36,770 bases of DNA. It comes from an uncultured Planctomycetaceae bacterium. Its GTDB lineage: Bacteria > Planctomycetota > Planctomycetia > Planctomycetales > Planctomycetaceae. The notes under the pieces were generated by a model, which saw only the letters and a program-made list of their open reading frames with translations, was not told where the DNA came from and did not search any database. The DNA lies in contig CAJWGB010000001.1 in assembly GCA_913031625.1 (NCBI GenBank), forward strand, positions 116,533 to 153,302. The letters run 5' to 3'. The translations under genes and the position numbers were made by a program. This document shows, in pieces, positions 26,011-34,952 of the stretch (its first letter is position 1; each line of letters opens with the position of its first letter).

Positions 26011-27819
26011 ATGGCATCGCGTAAGATTGGACCGTTTGAAGTCGAACGCCAGATTGGTGTGGGAGGCATGGGAATTGTCTACTCCGCCATCTATCCGGCG
26101 AAGCACAAACGCGTTGCGCTCAAAGTGCTGTCACCTGGACTGATGCAGGAGCCGAAGCTGCTGAAGCGATTTGAGCGCGAGATTGAAATCCTCAAGCGGC
26201 TCAATCATCCGAACATCGTTAAGTACTACGGCGGAGGACTCGAACGCGACCAGCGATATTACGCGATGGAATTCATCGATGGCGGTTCTCTGCTCGATGT
26301 CCTGAAGAAGAGAAAACGCCTGACATGGCAACAGGCTCTCGATGCCGGCCGCCAGATTGCTCAGGCGCTTGAGCACGCTCACAACGCAGGGATCATTCAT
26401 CGTGATCTCAAACCGGCGAACCTGTTTCTGTCAAAGAAAGGTCGGCTGAAGCTCGGTGACTTTGGTATTGCTCGCGACACAGAAGCGACTGCACTTACTG
26501 CGGCTGGAAAGACTGTTGGAACCTATGCCTACATGGCGCCCGAACAGATTCAGGCGGGGATGGCGATCACGGGCCGCACTGACCTGTACGCACTCGGTTG
26601 CCTCATGTATGAGCTGATTGTTGGGGAGACTCCGTTTCAGTCGGAGAACCCAATGGACATGCTCATGCAGCATCTCAACGATGATCCGTACAATGTTGCC
26701 GAGACCGTGCCCGAGTGTCCGCCGCAACTGGACCTGCTGATTGAGCGACTGCTGGCCAAAGATCCGGAAGATCGTCCGTACGATGCTTTGGCCGTGCACA
26801 CAGAACTCGGTGAGATTCGGGACGCGGAAAAGAACGGAACTCTGGAACCCACTCTGCCCCCGCGACGAAAGAAAAAGAAGGGCAACTCTTCGAAGTCAGT
26901 TGTGACCGAAGCCGGTGACAATGGTGACAGGCCAAAGAAGAAGAAAAAAAAGAAGAAGAAGAAAAACGATGGGCCATTTCATGAACAGGCATGGTTTCTG
27001 GTTACCTGCCTTGTAGCGCTGATAGGCGCCACCGTCTGGCTCATGTGGCCTCACGGAGAAGAGTGGTACGCGGAGCAATGGCGCGAAGGGATCAAAGGAG
27101 ATGAGTACGCCAAGCGGGCTGCTCTGGAAGAACACATCGACGAATACCTCGTCCGTTTCGAAGACGGCAAGTACCGAGAAGAAGCGCTCGAACTTTCCGA
27201 TCGATTTCACGCATACATCCTGGATGGTCAGCTCAAAAAGCTTGGGCGGCGAGGACGATCCTCTCCCATCAAGCCAGCATTTAAAGCTGAGTGTGTGAAG
27301 GCAGCCGGTCTTGAGGAAGAACAGGGACTTGTTTACGTGCCGGCCTGGGAAGGCAGACAGTCTTCCCAGCTCACGACAAATCCGCTTCCCGCAATGCAGG
27401 AATGGGAACGGCTTCACCAGCGAGGCCTCACTCTTAAGGCACGCATCGCAGAACTTAAAGAGTCCGGTAAAGCTGAGTCAGATGCTGATCGCGAACTGCT
27501 CGAATACGGGCAGCAGATTGGATGGCTGGTGGCCCTCTGTGCAGATCACCACGATCATTTTCGCAAGCTGTTTGTTCAGAGTGATCAGGCCGAACGGTTT
27601 GTCCGCAGACAGATGGAGAATGCTGAAGAACTATTTGCAGAGGACGAGGCCGATCGAACTGCGGCACGCGAAATCTGGAGTTACTTTGAGAGTGCTTTCG
27701 GAAGTGTTCAACGGTTCGATGAATTCACGGAGTACGCTCAGAAGCGGCTGAACGGTGAAGACGCGGCAGTGCCTGGTGCCGAAAGCCCGGAAGCGCCGGG
27801 CGAAGACGACAGCGAATAG
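26011..27819 (+). CDS. Membrane-anchored Hanks-type serine/threonine protein kinase
   Basis: A 602-residue kinase with a complete catalytic domain: Gly-rich loop GVGGMG (16-21), Lys38 (VALKVL), Glu57, HRDLKPAN (130-137, catalytic D132), DFG (150-152) and APE (176-178). After the domain comes a basic linker with two lysine clusters (about 286-290 and ten consecutive Lys at 309-318). A single transmembrane segment lies at about 328-346 and a ~255-residue extracytoplasmic domain follows. That domain is helical and charged, with no PASTA, TPR or WD repeats that I can name, so its ligand is unknown. I chose ATG 26011 (AGGA about 8 nt upstream) because the domain begins there; the frame is open from 25870 with an atypical leader. 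It is followed 6 nt later by an MFS gene. Confidence 0.88.
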   Translation: MASRKIGPFEVERQIGVGGMGIVYSAIYPAKHKRVALKVLSPGLMQEPKLLKRFEREIEILKRLNHPNIVKYYGGGLERDQRYYAMEFIDGGSLLDVLKKRKRLTWQQALDAGRQIAQALEHAHNAGIIHRDLKPANLFLSKKGRLKLGDFGIARDTEATALTAAGKTVGTYAYMAPEQIQAGMAITGRTDLYALGCLMYELIVGETPFQSENPMDMLMQHLNDDPYNVAETVPECPPQLDLLIERLLAKDPEDRPYDALAVHTELGEIRDAEKNGTLEPTLPPRRKKKKGNSSKSVVTEAGDNGDRPKKKKKKKKKKNDGPFHEQAWFLVTCLVALIGATVWLMWPHGEEWYAEQWREGIKGDEYAKRAALEEHIDEYLVRFEDGKYREEALELSDRFHAYILDGQLKKLGRRGRSSPIKPAFKAECVKAAGLEEEQGLVYVPAWEGRQSSQLTTNPLPAMQEWERLHQRGLTLKARIAELKESGKAESDADRELLEYGQQIGWLVALCADHHDHFRKLFVQSDQAERFVRRQMENAEELFAEDEADRTAAREIWSYFESAFGSVQRFDEFTEYAQKRLNGEDAAVPGAESPEAPGEDDSE

Positions 27820-27825
27820 CCGTCC

Positions 27826-29046
27826 ATGAATCCGAATACCAGTTCCAGCCCATCGACCAAACCCGGCAGAAGGATTCTGCAGATCATTCTGCTGGTCTCT
27901 ACTGCGCACGCTCTGGTGCACCTGCTGGAACAGTCTCTGGCGAGTGTTGAGGAAGTCATTACGGATTCGTTTGAGGAATCCGGCTGGTTGGGGCTGGCTC
28001 TGCGACTGCCCTATGGAATTGGAGCGGTGTTTGCCGGAATGCTGGCGGATCGATTCGGCTCAAAACGCATCCTCGTCGTGTATCTGCTCGGCGCTGGTGC
28101 AGTGGCAGCCAGTATTCACTGGACTTCGTCATCGTTGATGTGGCAGATGATGATGCTGGGATCGTTCGCCAGCATGTACCACCCGGCAGGGCTGGCATTG
28201 CTGGCGAATGAAACGACTCTGGAAAACCGTTCGCGTGCGCTCGGCATGCATGGTGTCTTTGGTTCACTGGGGATCGCAGCGGCTCCGTTTCTGGCCGGTG
28301 CCATGTTTTCGTTTCGCCCCGGTGACTGGCGCGGGTATTACCTGTTACTTGGGTGCGTCAGCATCGCAACGGGGATTGTGGTCTGGCTGTTGCTGAAGCC
28401 GACTCCCAAAGAGCTCCCGGTCGATTCTCCGAAGGATAAGGACACACACCCGACCGAGCAGCCCTCGTTTCAACTGGTACCGTACGCCTTATTGGTATCC
28501 GGTGCGGCACTCGGGGGAATGGTCTACAGCGGAACGATTCATTTTCTGCCCCGCTATCTCAACGAGGCAAAAGTCTTTGATCAGTTCGGAAGCGACCTTG
28601 ATGAGAAAGCAATCGGCAACTATGCGGCTGCGCTTGCTCTGATTTGCGGAGCCGCAGGTCAATGGGTGGCCGGACGCCTTGCCAGGCCTGAGCGGCTGCC
28701 CGCGATGCTTTGCCTTGTTTATGCGGCCAATGTTCCGTTCCTGCTCTGGATGACAGTGGCAGACGGTCCTCTGCGTCTCGTGGCTGCCTGCCTGTGGGCG
28801 TTCTTCCACTTCATGAATCAGCCTGTTTACAACAGTCTGCTGCCCGAGTTTCTGTCGCCGCAGCGCCGCAGCAGCGGGTTTGGATTTAGTGCTGTGATGG
28901 GATTCGGAGTTGGTGCGCTGGGGCCACCTCTGTTCGGGCTGTTTGGAGGATTCGATTGGGGTTATCCCACAATGGCCGGGCTGGCTTTAATCGCTGCGTT
29001 GCTGCCGCTGCCGCTCGTGCATCGCCTCTCGAAGCAACAGCAGTAG
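27826..29046 (+). CDS. MFS transporter
   Basis: A 406-residue major facilitator with about 12 transmembrane segments and the signature loop GMLADRFGSKR after TM2. The segment MYHPAGLALLANE and the later GMHGVFGSLGIAAAPF match the fosmidomycin-resistance / sugar-efflux-like MFS branch, but the substrate is not predictable. It starts 6 nt after the kinase stop, so the two genes are very likely co-transcribed, and the transporter is a candidate target of the kinase (inference). A middle loop at about residues 190-210 is polar and includes several Ser/Thr residues that could be phosphorylated. Confidence 0.82.
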   Translation: MNPNTSSSPSTKPGRRILQIILLVSTAHALVHLLEQSLASVEEVITDSFEESGWLGLALRLPYGIGAVFAGMLADRFGSKRILVVYLLGAGAVAASIHWTSSSLMWQMMMLGSFASMYHPAGLALLANETTLENRSRALGMHGVFGSLGIAAAPFLAGAMFSFRPGDWRGYYLLLGCVSIATGIVVWLLLKPTPKELPVDSPKDKDTHPTEQPSFQLVPYALLVSGAALGGMVYSGTIHFLPRYLNEAKVFDQFGSDLDEKAIGNYAAALALICGAAGQWVAGRLARPERLPAMLCLVYAANVPFLLWMTVADGPLRLVAACLWAFFHFMNQPVYNSLLPEFLSPQRRSSGFGFSAVMGFGVGALGPPLFGLFGGFDWGYPTMAGLALIAALLPLPLVHRLSKQQQ

Positions 29047-29063
29047 ATCAGAGCCACGCACCC

Positions 29064-29163
29064 AAGCTCTGGCGAGCGTAGCCACAGCAGGCCGGCAGCG
29101 AGCGGAGCGAAGTCCGGCGCCGCGAGTACCATGTTAGCTGCCGTCGCCAGACGGGGGCCCACC
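29064..29163. repeat. Two intergenic palindromic repeat units
   Basis: The gap between the MFS and dipeptidase genes (convergent) holds two units of the family also present at 21710-21843. The minus unit (29066-29085) reads GTGGCTACGCTCGCCAGAGC on its own strand, with stem GCTC/GAGC around TGGC. The plus unit (29134-29163) reads TTAGCTGCCGTCGCCAGACG, with a perfect stem CCGTC/GACGG (29141-29145/29150-29154) around GCCA. Between them lies a GC-rich inverted pair (GCCGG near 29091 and CCGGC near 29114) with AGCGAGCGGAGCGAAGT inside. The array may also terminate both convergent genes. Confidence 0.6.
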
Positions 29164-29171
29164 ACGCTCCA

Positions 29172-30296
29172 TTACTTCCGCAACCGCTGACTCACGGCTT
29201 CCGCACCACGCAGCGCTCGCAGCACATTGCCGCCCATCAACTTATGCACGTCACCTTTGGAGTGCCCGCGATTCAGCAGTTCCTGAGTAATCAGAGGGTA
29301 GGTCGAAACGTCTTCCAACTGCGTTGGCAGTCGTGGTACGCCATCGAAATCTGACCCGAGTCCCACGTGGTCGATACCCGCCACTTTGATGATGTGTTCG
29401 ATGTGGTCGACAACATCGTGAATCGAACCGGGAGCCTTCTGGTCTTTTTCGGCCAGTTCCTCCGGAATGACATACCGCGAATAAAAATTCACCATCACGA
29501 CACCGCCGTTGGTTTTCATTCTCTTCAGGACGTCATCAGGCACATTGCGGGGATGCGAGTTCAACGCTCGAGCGGACGAATGCGAAAAAATCACAGGCGC
29601 CCTGGTAACGTCCAGGCTGCGGTGCATGCATTTCGCGGAGACGTGTGAAAGATCGATCAGCATCCCCACGCGATTCATTTCCTGAATAACTTCTTTGCCG
29701 AACTCTGAGAGTCCATTGCAACGCGGATCGTCGGTCGCCGAATCAGCCCACTTCAGCGACTTTGAGTGGGTGAGCGTCATGTATCGGCAGCCTCGGTCAT
29801 ACAGCCGCTGGATATTGGCCAGTGACAGCTCGATGGAGTAACCGCCCTCGATCCCCATCATGCTGCCAATCTTTCCAGCCTTCACGATCCGCTCCAGATC
29901 GTCGGCCGTTCTGGCAAGTTCAAAGACATCCGGGTACCGTCGAATCATGGCATGCACCAGGTCAATCTGCTGCATTGTCTGAAGGAGTGCTGTCCCGGCA
30001 TCGTTCGTGTCGGCCGGTACGTAGACTGACCAGAACTGTGCTTTGACGCCTCCTTCGCGCAGGCGATCAATGTCGGTGTGCAGCTTTGGCTGATGCTTTC
30101 GGATATCGAGCACATCGAACGAGGAACTGCCGATTTCACGCATCTGCCACGGCAGGTCATTGTGCCCGTCAAACAGAAATCCGGCTTCGTGCACTTTGCG
30201 GCCAGCTTCTGTAAGAACAACGGGTGTGCGCGAATCCTGGGCCTTGAGTGTGCTGCTAACAATCAGAACGGCGAAGACCACTGATACATGTTTCAT
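29172..30296 (-). CDS. Membrane dipeptidase (renal dipeptidase family, M19)
   Basis: A 374-residue exported metallopeptidase of family M19. The signal peptide is residues about 1-19. The binuclear zinc ligands are all visible: H45 and D47 (FDGHNDLP), E150 (GIEGGYSIE), H218 (DLSHVS), H239 (FSHSSAR) and the catalytic-site D316 (GSDFDG). The family hydrolyses a range of dipeptides, often with D-residues at the C-terminal side. I chose ATG 30296 because GGAG lies about 6 nt upstream and the signal peptide starts there; the open frame extends 12 codons further without benefit. It lies 121 nt downstream of carB on the same strand, but a functional link is not apparent. Confidence 0.92.
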   Translation of the reverse strand: MKHVSVVFAVLIVSSTLKAQDSRTPVVLTEAGRKVHEAGFLFDGHNDLPWQMREIGSSSFDVLDIRKHQPKLHTDIDRLREGGVKAQFWSVYVPADTNDAGTALLQTMQQIDLVHAMIRRYPDVFELARTADDLERIVKAGKIGSMMGIEGGYSIELSLANIQRLYDRGCRYMTLTHSKSLKWADSATDDPRCNGLSEFGKEVIQEMNRVGMLIDLSHVSAKCMHRSLDVTRAPVIFSHSSARALNSHPRNVPDDVLKRMKTNGGVVMVNFYSRYVIPEELAEKDQKAPGSIHDVVDHIEHIIKVAGIDHVGLGSDFDGVPRLPTQLEDVSTYPLITQELLNRGHSKGDVHKLMGGNVLRALRGAEAVSQRLRK

Positions 30297-30417
30297 TTTT
30301 AGCTCCGACAGAATGCACAACCGATGGGACATGAGACAGTTCGCAGCGCAGGCAAGGGGGCGATTCCCTCGCGGGTGCTGCGGTCAGTCGTCAGTTTATA
30401 TGCTGCATCCAGGTGGA

Positions 30418-33400
30418 CTAACCGGCCCATTCCTGCAGAGACTTCACCTGCAGTTCCGGCTGAGCAGACATGGCCTCCAGTGCATCCACAACGGCCAGAC
30501 ATCCGGGCAGTGTGGTTACGCACGGTACGCCGTGTGAAACAGAGGCAGCACGAATGCGGCCTTCGTCCGTACGAGCTCCCTTGCCGCTTGGGGTATTAAA
30601 GATGAACTGAATCTCCTGATTGGCCATCAGGTCCAGCAGGTTGGGGCGGCCTTCCTGCAGCTTGCGAACAGTTTCGACTTCGACACCGGCATCCTTCAGC
30701 GTCTGAGCTGTTCCCGAAGTAGCAACGATGTCGTAGCCCATGCCGCTGAGTCGTCGGGCGGGCTCAATCATCTTTTCCTTGGCCGCGGTGCTCATACTGA
30801 TAAATACGCGACCTTTGCTGGGCAGGTTTGCTCCGGCAGCTGTCTGTGATTTTGCAAAGGACGTGGCAAAGTCTGCGTCAATGCCCATCACTTCGCCTGT
30901 GGACCGCATTTCCGGGCCAAGGACAATGTCGACTCCATGGAAACGACTGAATGGGAAGACACTCTCTTTGACAGAAGTGTACTCCGGAACGATTTCACCG
31001 GTGACTCCCTGTTCTTCCAGTGAAACGCCTGTCATGCACTTGGCGGCGATTCGAGCAAGCGATCGGCCGGTTGCTTTGGAAACAAAAGGAGATGTTCGGC
31101 TTGCTCGAGGATTCACTTCCAGAATGTAAACCGTGTATTCGTCTCCGTCTGCTTTAACGGCGTACTGAATATTCATCAGGCCGCAGACCTGCAGTTCTTT
31201 CGCCAGCGCCTGAGTGGCTGTGCGGATTTCGTCAAGGACTGAATCCGGCAGGCTGTGAGGAGGCAGGGCACAGGCCGAGTCACCCGAGTGGACGCCCGCT
31301 TCTTCGATGTGCTCCATGATGCCGCCAACCACGGTCACAGTTCCGTCGGACACAGCGTCCACATCGACTTCAATCGCGTCCTCCAGAAACTTGTCGATCA
31401 GAACCGGCTTATCCGGTGAGACATCGACGGCTTCCGTCATGTAACGCACCAGGGAAGTCTGGTCGTAGCAGATCTCCATCGCACGCCCGCCGAGAACGTA
31501 ACTCGGGCGAACGAGCACGGGGAAGCCGATTCGTTCGGCGGCGGATCGAGCAGCCTCTGTATTGGTCGCAATGCCGTTGGGTGGTTGACGCAGGTCCAGT
31601 TTTTCGAGGATCGCCTGGAATCGTTCACGGTCCTCCGCAGCGTCAATCATGTCCGGAGATGTTCCGATGATGTTGACGCCGGCTGCTTCGAGCCCGCGTG
31701 CCAGATTCAGAGGCGTCTGGCCACCGAACTGAACGATGACGCCATCCGGGTCCATTCGGTCGCAGATGTTGAGTACATCTTCCGTGGTCAGTGGTTCGAA
31801 GAACAAATAGTCCGAGGTATCGTAGTCTGTCGAAACCGTTTCCGGATTAGAGTTGACCATGATGCTCTCGATGCCCAGTTCTTCCAGGGCAAACGCTGCC
31901 TGACAGCAGCAGTAATCGAATTCGATTCCCTGGCCGATGCGGTTTGGGCCGCCGCCCAGAATCATGATTCGCTTTTTGCCTTCTTCCTTGGCGGGCGTTT
32001 CGTCTTCCTGCTCGTATGTGGAATAGTAGTACGGCGTGTACGCTTCGAATTCGGCCGCACAGGTATCCACCTGCTTGAAGGTCGCGCGAATGCCCTTTTG
32101 GAGTCGGGTGCTGCGGACTTCGGCCTGAGAGGTGTCCCACCAGAACGCCAACTGAGCATCCGAGAATCCGTTCTGCTTCGCTCGACGCAGCAGTTCATCG
32201 GAAGCATCTTCCAGTCGACCGGCTGCTTTGATTTCCTGTTCGAGCTCAACCAGCTGTTCGAGGTTTCGCAGGAACCATGGATCGATGTCTGTGACTTCGT
32301 GGATTTCATCCAGAGTCATGCCGCTGAGGAATGCGTACCTCAGGTAGAACATTCGCTCATCGTTCGGAGTCGACAGGCGACCCATGATGTCGTCGCGAGC
32401 CGGCTGACGGTCCGTTCCCCAGAGATCCTTCTTTCCGCCGCCGAGGCCAAAGTGACCGATTTCCAGTCCGCGCAGTGCTTTCTGAAGTGACTCACGGAAC
32501 GTTCGGCCAATCGCCATCGTTTCCCCAACAGACTTCATCTGAACAGTCAGTGTCGGGTCAGCTTCCGGAAACTTCTCGAAAGTCCACCGCGGAATCTTGG
32601 TCACGACGTAGTCAATCGTGGGTTCAAAGCAGGCGAGTGTTTCACGCGTGATGTCATTCGCGATTTCATTCAGCCGGTAGCCGACAGCCAGCTTGGCGGC
32701 GATCTTGGCGATCGGAAATCCGGTTGCTTTGGAAGCCAGTGCGCTGGAACGGCTGACACGGGGATTCATCTCAATGATCACCATTCGTCCGTTGTCAGGA
32801 TTAATGGCGAACTGAACGTTTGAGCCTCCCGTTTCAACGCCGATTTCCCGCATGCAGGCCAGCGTGGCGTCTCGCATTCGCTGGTACTCTTTGTCGGTCA
32901 GAGTCTGAGCCGGAGCAACGGTGATGGAGTCTCCCGTGTGAACGCCCATGGGATCGAAGTTTTCAATGGCGCAGATGATGACCGCGTTGTCTGCGCAGTC
33001 ACGCATCACTTCCATTTCGTATTCCTTCCACCCAAGGATGGATTCTTCCAGCAGAACTTCGCTGATCGGAGACAGAGCGAGTCCCTGGCGGACTTTGTCT
33101 TCGAACTCTTCCATGTTCCATGCGATGCCGCCGCCGGTTCCTCCGAGTGTAAAGCTGGCTCGGATGATGATCGGCAGGCCGATCTCTTTGACGGCTTCAT
33201 TGGCTTCGTCCATGTTGTGGACGACTGAACTGCGAGGGACATCCATCCCGATCTTGACCATGGCTTCTTTGAAGCCTTCCCGCTCTTCGGCCTTCTTGAT
33301 GACGTCTTCGCGAGCGCCGATCATTTCGCAGTTGTATTTTTCGAGCACCCCATTGCGGGCGAGGTCCATCGCCGTGTTCAGGCCCGTTTGTCCCCCCAGA

Positions 33401-33666
33401 GTGGGCAGCAGAGCACACGGGCGCTCTTTTTCGATGATCTTCTCCACGTACTGCCAGGTGATTGGCTCAATGTACGTGCTGTCCGCCGTTTCCGGGTCGG
33501 TCATGATGGTGGCCGGGTTGGAATTCACCAGCACCACTTCGTAACCCTCTTCGCGCAATGCTTTACACGCCTGAGTTCCGGAGTAGTCGAATTCGCAGGC
33601 CTGCCCAATGACGATGGGGCCGGAACCAATGATCAGAATTTTTTTGATGTCGTTGCGACGTGGCAC
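30418..33666 (-). CDS. carB: Carbamoyl-phosphate synthase large subunit
   Basis: A 1082-residue CarB, close to the E. coli length (1073). The N-terminal carboxyphosphate half begins [20 protein letters not shown], with an ATP-grasp domain to about 400. An oligomerisation domain follows (about 405-550). The second ATP-grasp half begins [20 protein letters not shown]. The C-terminal MGS-like allosteric domain runs from about 940 ([15 protein letters not shown]). It makes carbamoyl phosphate for arginine and pyrimidine synthesis, using ammonia from the CarA glutaminase, which is not in this window. The ATG at 33666 gives the canonical start. The 283-nt gap upstream (33667-33949), shared with the divergent nucleoside hydrolase gene, holds inverted repeats that may belong to a leader. 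Confidence 0.97.
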   Translation of the reverse strand: MPRRNDIKKILIIGSGPIVIGQACEFDYSGTQACKALREEGYEVVLVNSNPATIMTDPETADSTYIEPITWQYVEKIIEKERPCALLPTLGGQTGLNTAMDLARNGVLEKYNCEMIGAREDVIKKAEEREGFKEAMVKIGMDVPRSSVVHNMDEANEAVKEIGLPIIIRASFTLGGTGGGIAWNMEEFEDKVRQGLALSPISEVLLEESILGWKEYEMEVMRDCADNAVIICAIENFDPMGVHTGDSITVAPAQTLTDKEYQRMRDATLACMREIGVETGGSNVQFAINPDNGRMVIIEMNPRVSRSSALASKATGFPIAKIAAKLAVGYRLNEIANDITRETLACFEPTIDYVVTKIPRWTFEKFPEADPTLTVQMKSVGETMAIGRTFRESLQKALRGLEIGHFGLGGGKKDLWGTDRQPARDDIMGRLSTPNDERMFYLRYAFLSGMTLDEIHEVTDIDPWFLRNLEQLVELEQEIKAAGRLEDASDELLRRAKQNGFSDAQLAFWWDTSQAEVRSTRLQKGIRATFKQVDTCAAEFEAYTPYYYSTYEQEDETPAKEEGKKRIMILGGGPNRIGQGIEFDYCCCQAAFALEELGIESIMVNSNPETVSTDYDTSDYLFFEPLTTEDVLNICDRMDPDGVIVQFGGQTPLNLARGLEAAGVNIIGTSPDMIDAAEDRERFQAILEKLDLRQPPNGIATNTEAARSAAERIGFPVLVRPSYVLGGRAMEICYDQTSLVRYMTEAVDVSPDKPVLIDKFLEDAIEVDVDAVSDGTVTVVGGIMEHIEEAGVHSGDSACALPPHSLPDSVLDEIRTATQALAKELQVCGLMNIQYAVKADGDEYTVYILEVNPRASRTSPFVSKATGRSLARIAAKCMTGVSLEEQGVTGEIVPEYTSVKESVFPFSRFHGVDIVLGPEMRSTGEVMGIDADFATSFAKSQTAAGANLPSKGRVFISMSTAAKEKMIEPARRLSGMGYDIVATSGTAQTLKDAGVEVETVRKLQEGRPNLLDLMANQEIQFIFNTPSGKGARTDEGRIRAASVSHGVPCVTTLPGCLAVVDALEAMSAQPELQVKSLQEWAG

Positions 33667-33721
33667 GTGACGTTACCTTTGGTCTGACGAATCCTTCGTG
33701 ACAGCACGATCCGTGTGTCAA

Positions 33722-33749
33722 AGTGCCCGGAACGTGGTCTGAGGGCACT
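33722..33749. promoter_or_regulatory. Inverted repeat in the carB / nucleoside hydrolase control region
   Basis: AGTGCCC (33722-33728) and GGGCACT (33743-33749) form a perfect 7-bp inverted repeat with a 14-nt spacer, 56-83 nt upstream of the carB start. A smaller hairpin ACGAA/TTCGT (33687-33691/33695-33699) lies closer to carB. They could form a leader structure or an operator; there is no T-run to make a classic attenuator. No gene is seen in the gap. Confidence 0.25.
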
Positions 33750-33949
33750 GGGAGTGGAAGGGGGCGCAAAATTTCGAGCAGATTAGCAGCAATTCCGGGG
33801 CGTTCAAGAACTGCAGGTCACTGTGCTGATAATTCGCTCTCACGATAATTCGAGTCGCACTCCCGGAAGCCGACGGACAGTCGAAAGTCGGTCCGAAACA
33901 CTCTAAATTGCCTTCTCCGAGTTTCGAAACTTCCCTCAGGACGGCAGTA

Positions 33950-34915
33950 GTGCCTCAAAAGCTGATAATCGACGCGGATCCGGGCATTGGTGATGCACTG
34001 GCTGTTGTGACGGCGCTCGTGGATCCGTCCGCCGAAGTGATCGGGCTGACAGCAGTGCCTGGAGCTGTCGCCGGGCACCAGGCCACCCGGAATCTGCAGT
34101 TTTTGACCGATCTGCTGGATCCTATCAAACATCCCAGAATCGGGCAGTCTGAGGGAGCTGCGTACGCAGGTGATGAGTATTCCTTCGGGCACGCCCGCGC
34201 CAGCGGAATTCAGGGCCTGGGCGATCTGGAATTTGACATCTTCGATCTGGCTAATCGTCGCGAGTCAGCAAAGCTCATCGTGGATCTCGCTCAGGAGTTT
34301 CCTCAGGAAGTCCGCGTCCTGACGCTCGGACCGCTGACCAACCTTGCCAGTGCACTCGAACTCAACCCGGACCTGCCTCAGCGACTGGACGGAGTGGTCT
34401 GCCTCGGCGGTACCGATGGCTGTCCCGGTGACATCTCTGCAGTATCAGAGTTCAACATCGGCAGCGATCCGGAATCCGCTGCCATGGTCTTCGCCTCAGA
34501 GATCCCGTTGACGCTGGTTCCGTTAAATGTCAGTTCACGCTGCGTGCTGACGTTTGAGGATGTCAACGCACTGACGGATCTTATCGAAGACTCCGCAAAC
34601 GGCCGGACGCTGGCAGACCTTCTTCAATATTCTCTGCGGGCTCACCGCGAACAGGCCTGCGAAGGACTGATCCTCTCCGAACTGGCCGCCCTGGTGGTGG
34701 CTTTGCGAGCCGAATCGTATTCCATCGAAGCTGTCAGATGTGCGGTAGAAACCTCCGGCACACTGACGCGCGGAATGACGGTCATTGATCGTCGCTCAGG
34801 GTTCACCGGTCAGTCCAACCTGGACATTGTCTCATCCATCGATCACCACGGTGTGGTTGATTATTTTTCCCGGAGTCTGAAACGGGCTTCGGGGACTGGT
34901 CAGTCACGTGACTGA
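33950..34915 (+). CDS. Nucleoside hydrolase-like protein with altered active site
   Basis: A 321-residue protein of the inosine/uridine-preferring nucleoside hydrolase fold. The N-terminus (MPQKLIIDADPGIGDALAV) matches the family's DTDPGxDD calcium loop but reads G14 where the family has a calcium-binding Asp. The Asn that normally follows the second strand (VVGN) is Ala39 (PGA). The late His-Asp (HDP) motif reads S243-E244. D8, D10, D15, TLGPLTNLA and EFNIGSDPE are kept. It may have lost or changed activity. I chose the GTG at 33950 (AGGA about 8 nt upstream), since it starts the protein as in relatives; a TTG at 33908 would add 14 residues. The next gene begins 37 nt downstream. Confidence 0.82.
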   Translation: MPQKLIIDADPGIGDALAVVTALVDPSAEVIGLTAVPGAVAGHQATRNLQFLTDLLDPIKHPRIGQSEGAAYAGDEYSFGHARASGIQGLGDLEFDIFDLANRRESAKLIVDLAQEFPQEVRVLTLGPLTNLASALELNPDLPQRLDGVVCLGGTDGCPGDISAVSEFNIGSDPESAAMVFASEIPLTLVPLNVSSRCVLTFEDVNALTDLIEDSANGRTLADLLQYSLRAHREQACEGLILSELAALVVALRAESYSIEAVRCAVETSGTLTRGMTVIDRRSGFTGQSNLDIVSSIDHHGVVDYFSRSLKRASGTGQSRD

Positions 34916-34952
34916 TCGCCTTCTTCCTCACTCTCTCTTCCGGAGTCAACTC

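Noticed and set aside
30739-31129. 129-codon plus-strand frame opposite the carB C-terminal part
   Set aside because: It is a reverse-frame shadow with no supporting features.
31585-32490. 301-codon plus-strand frame opposite carB
   Set aside because: It is antisense to carB, Phe/Gln/Val-rich, and has no domain; carB is unmistakable.
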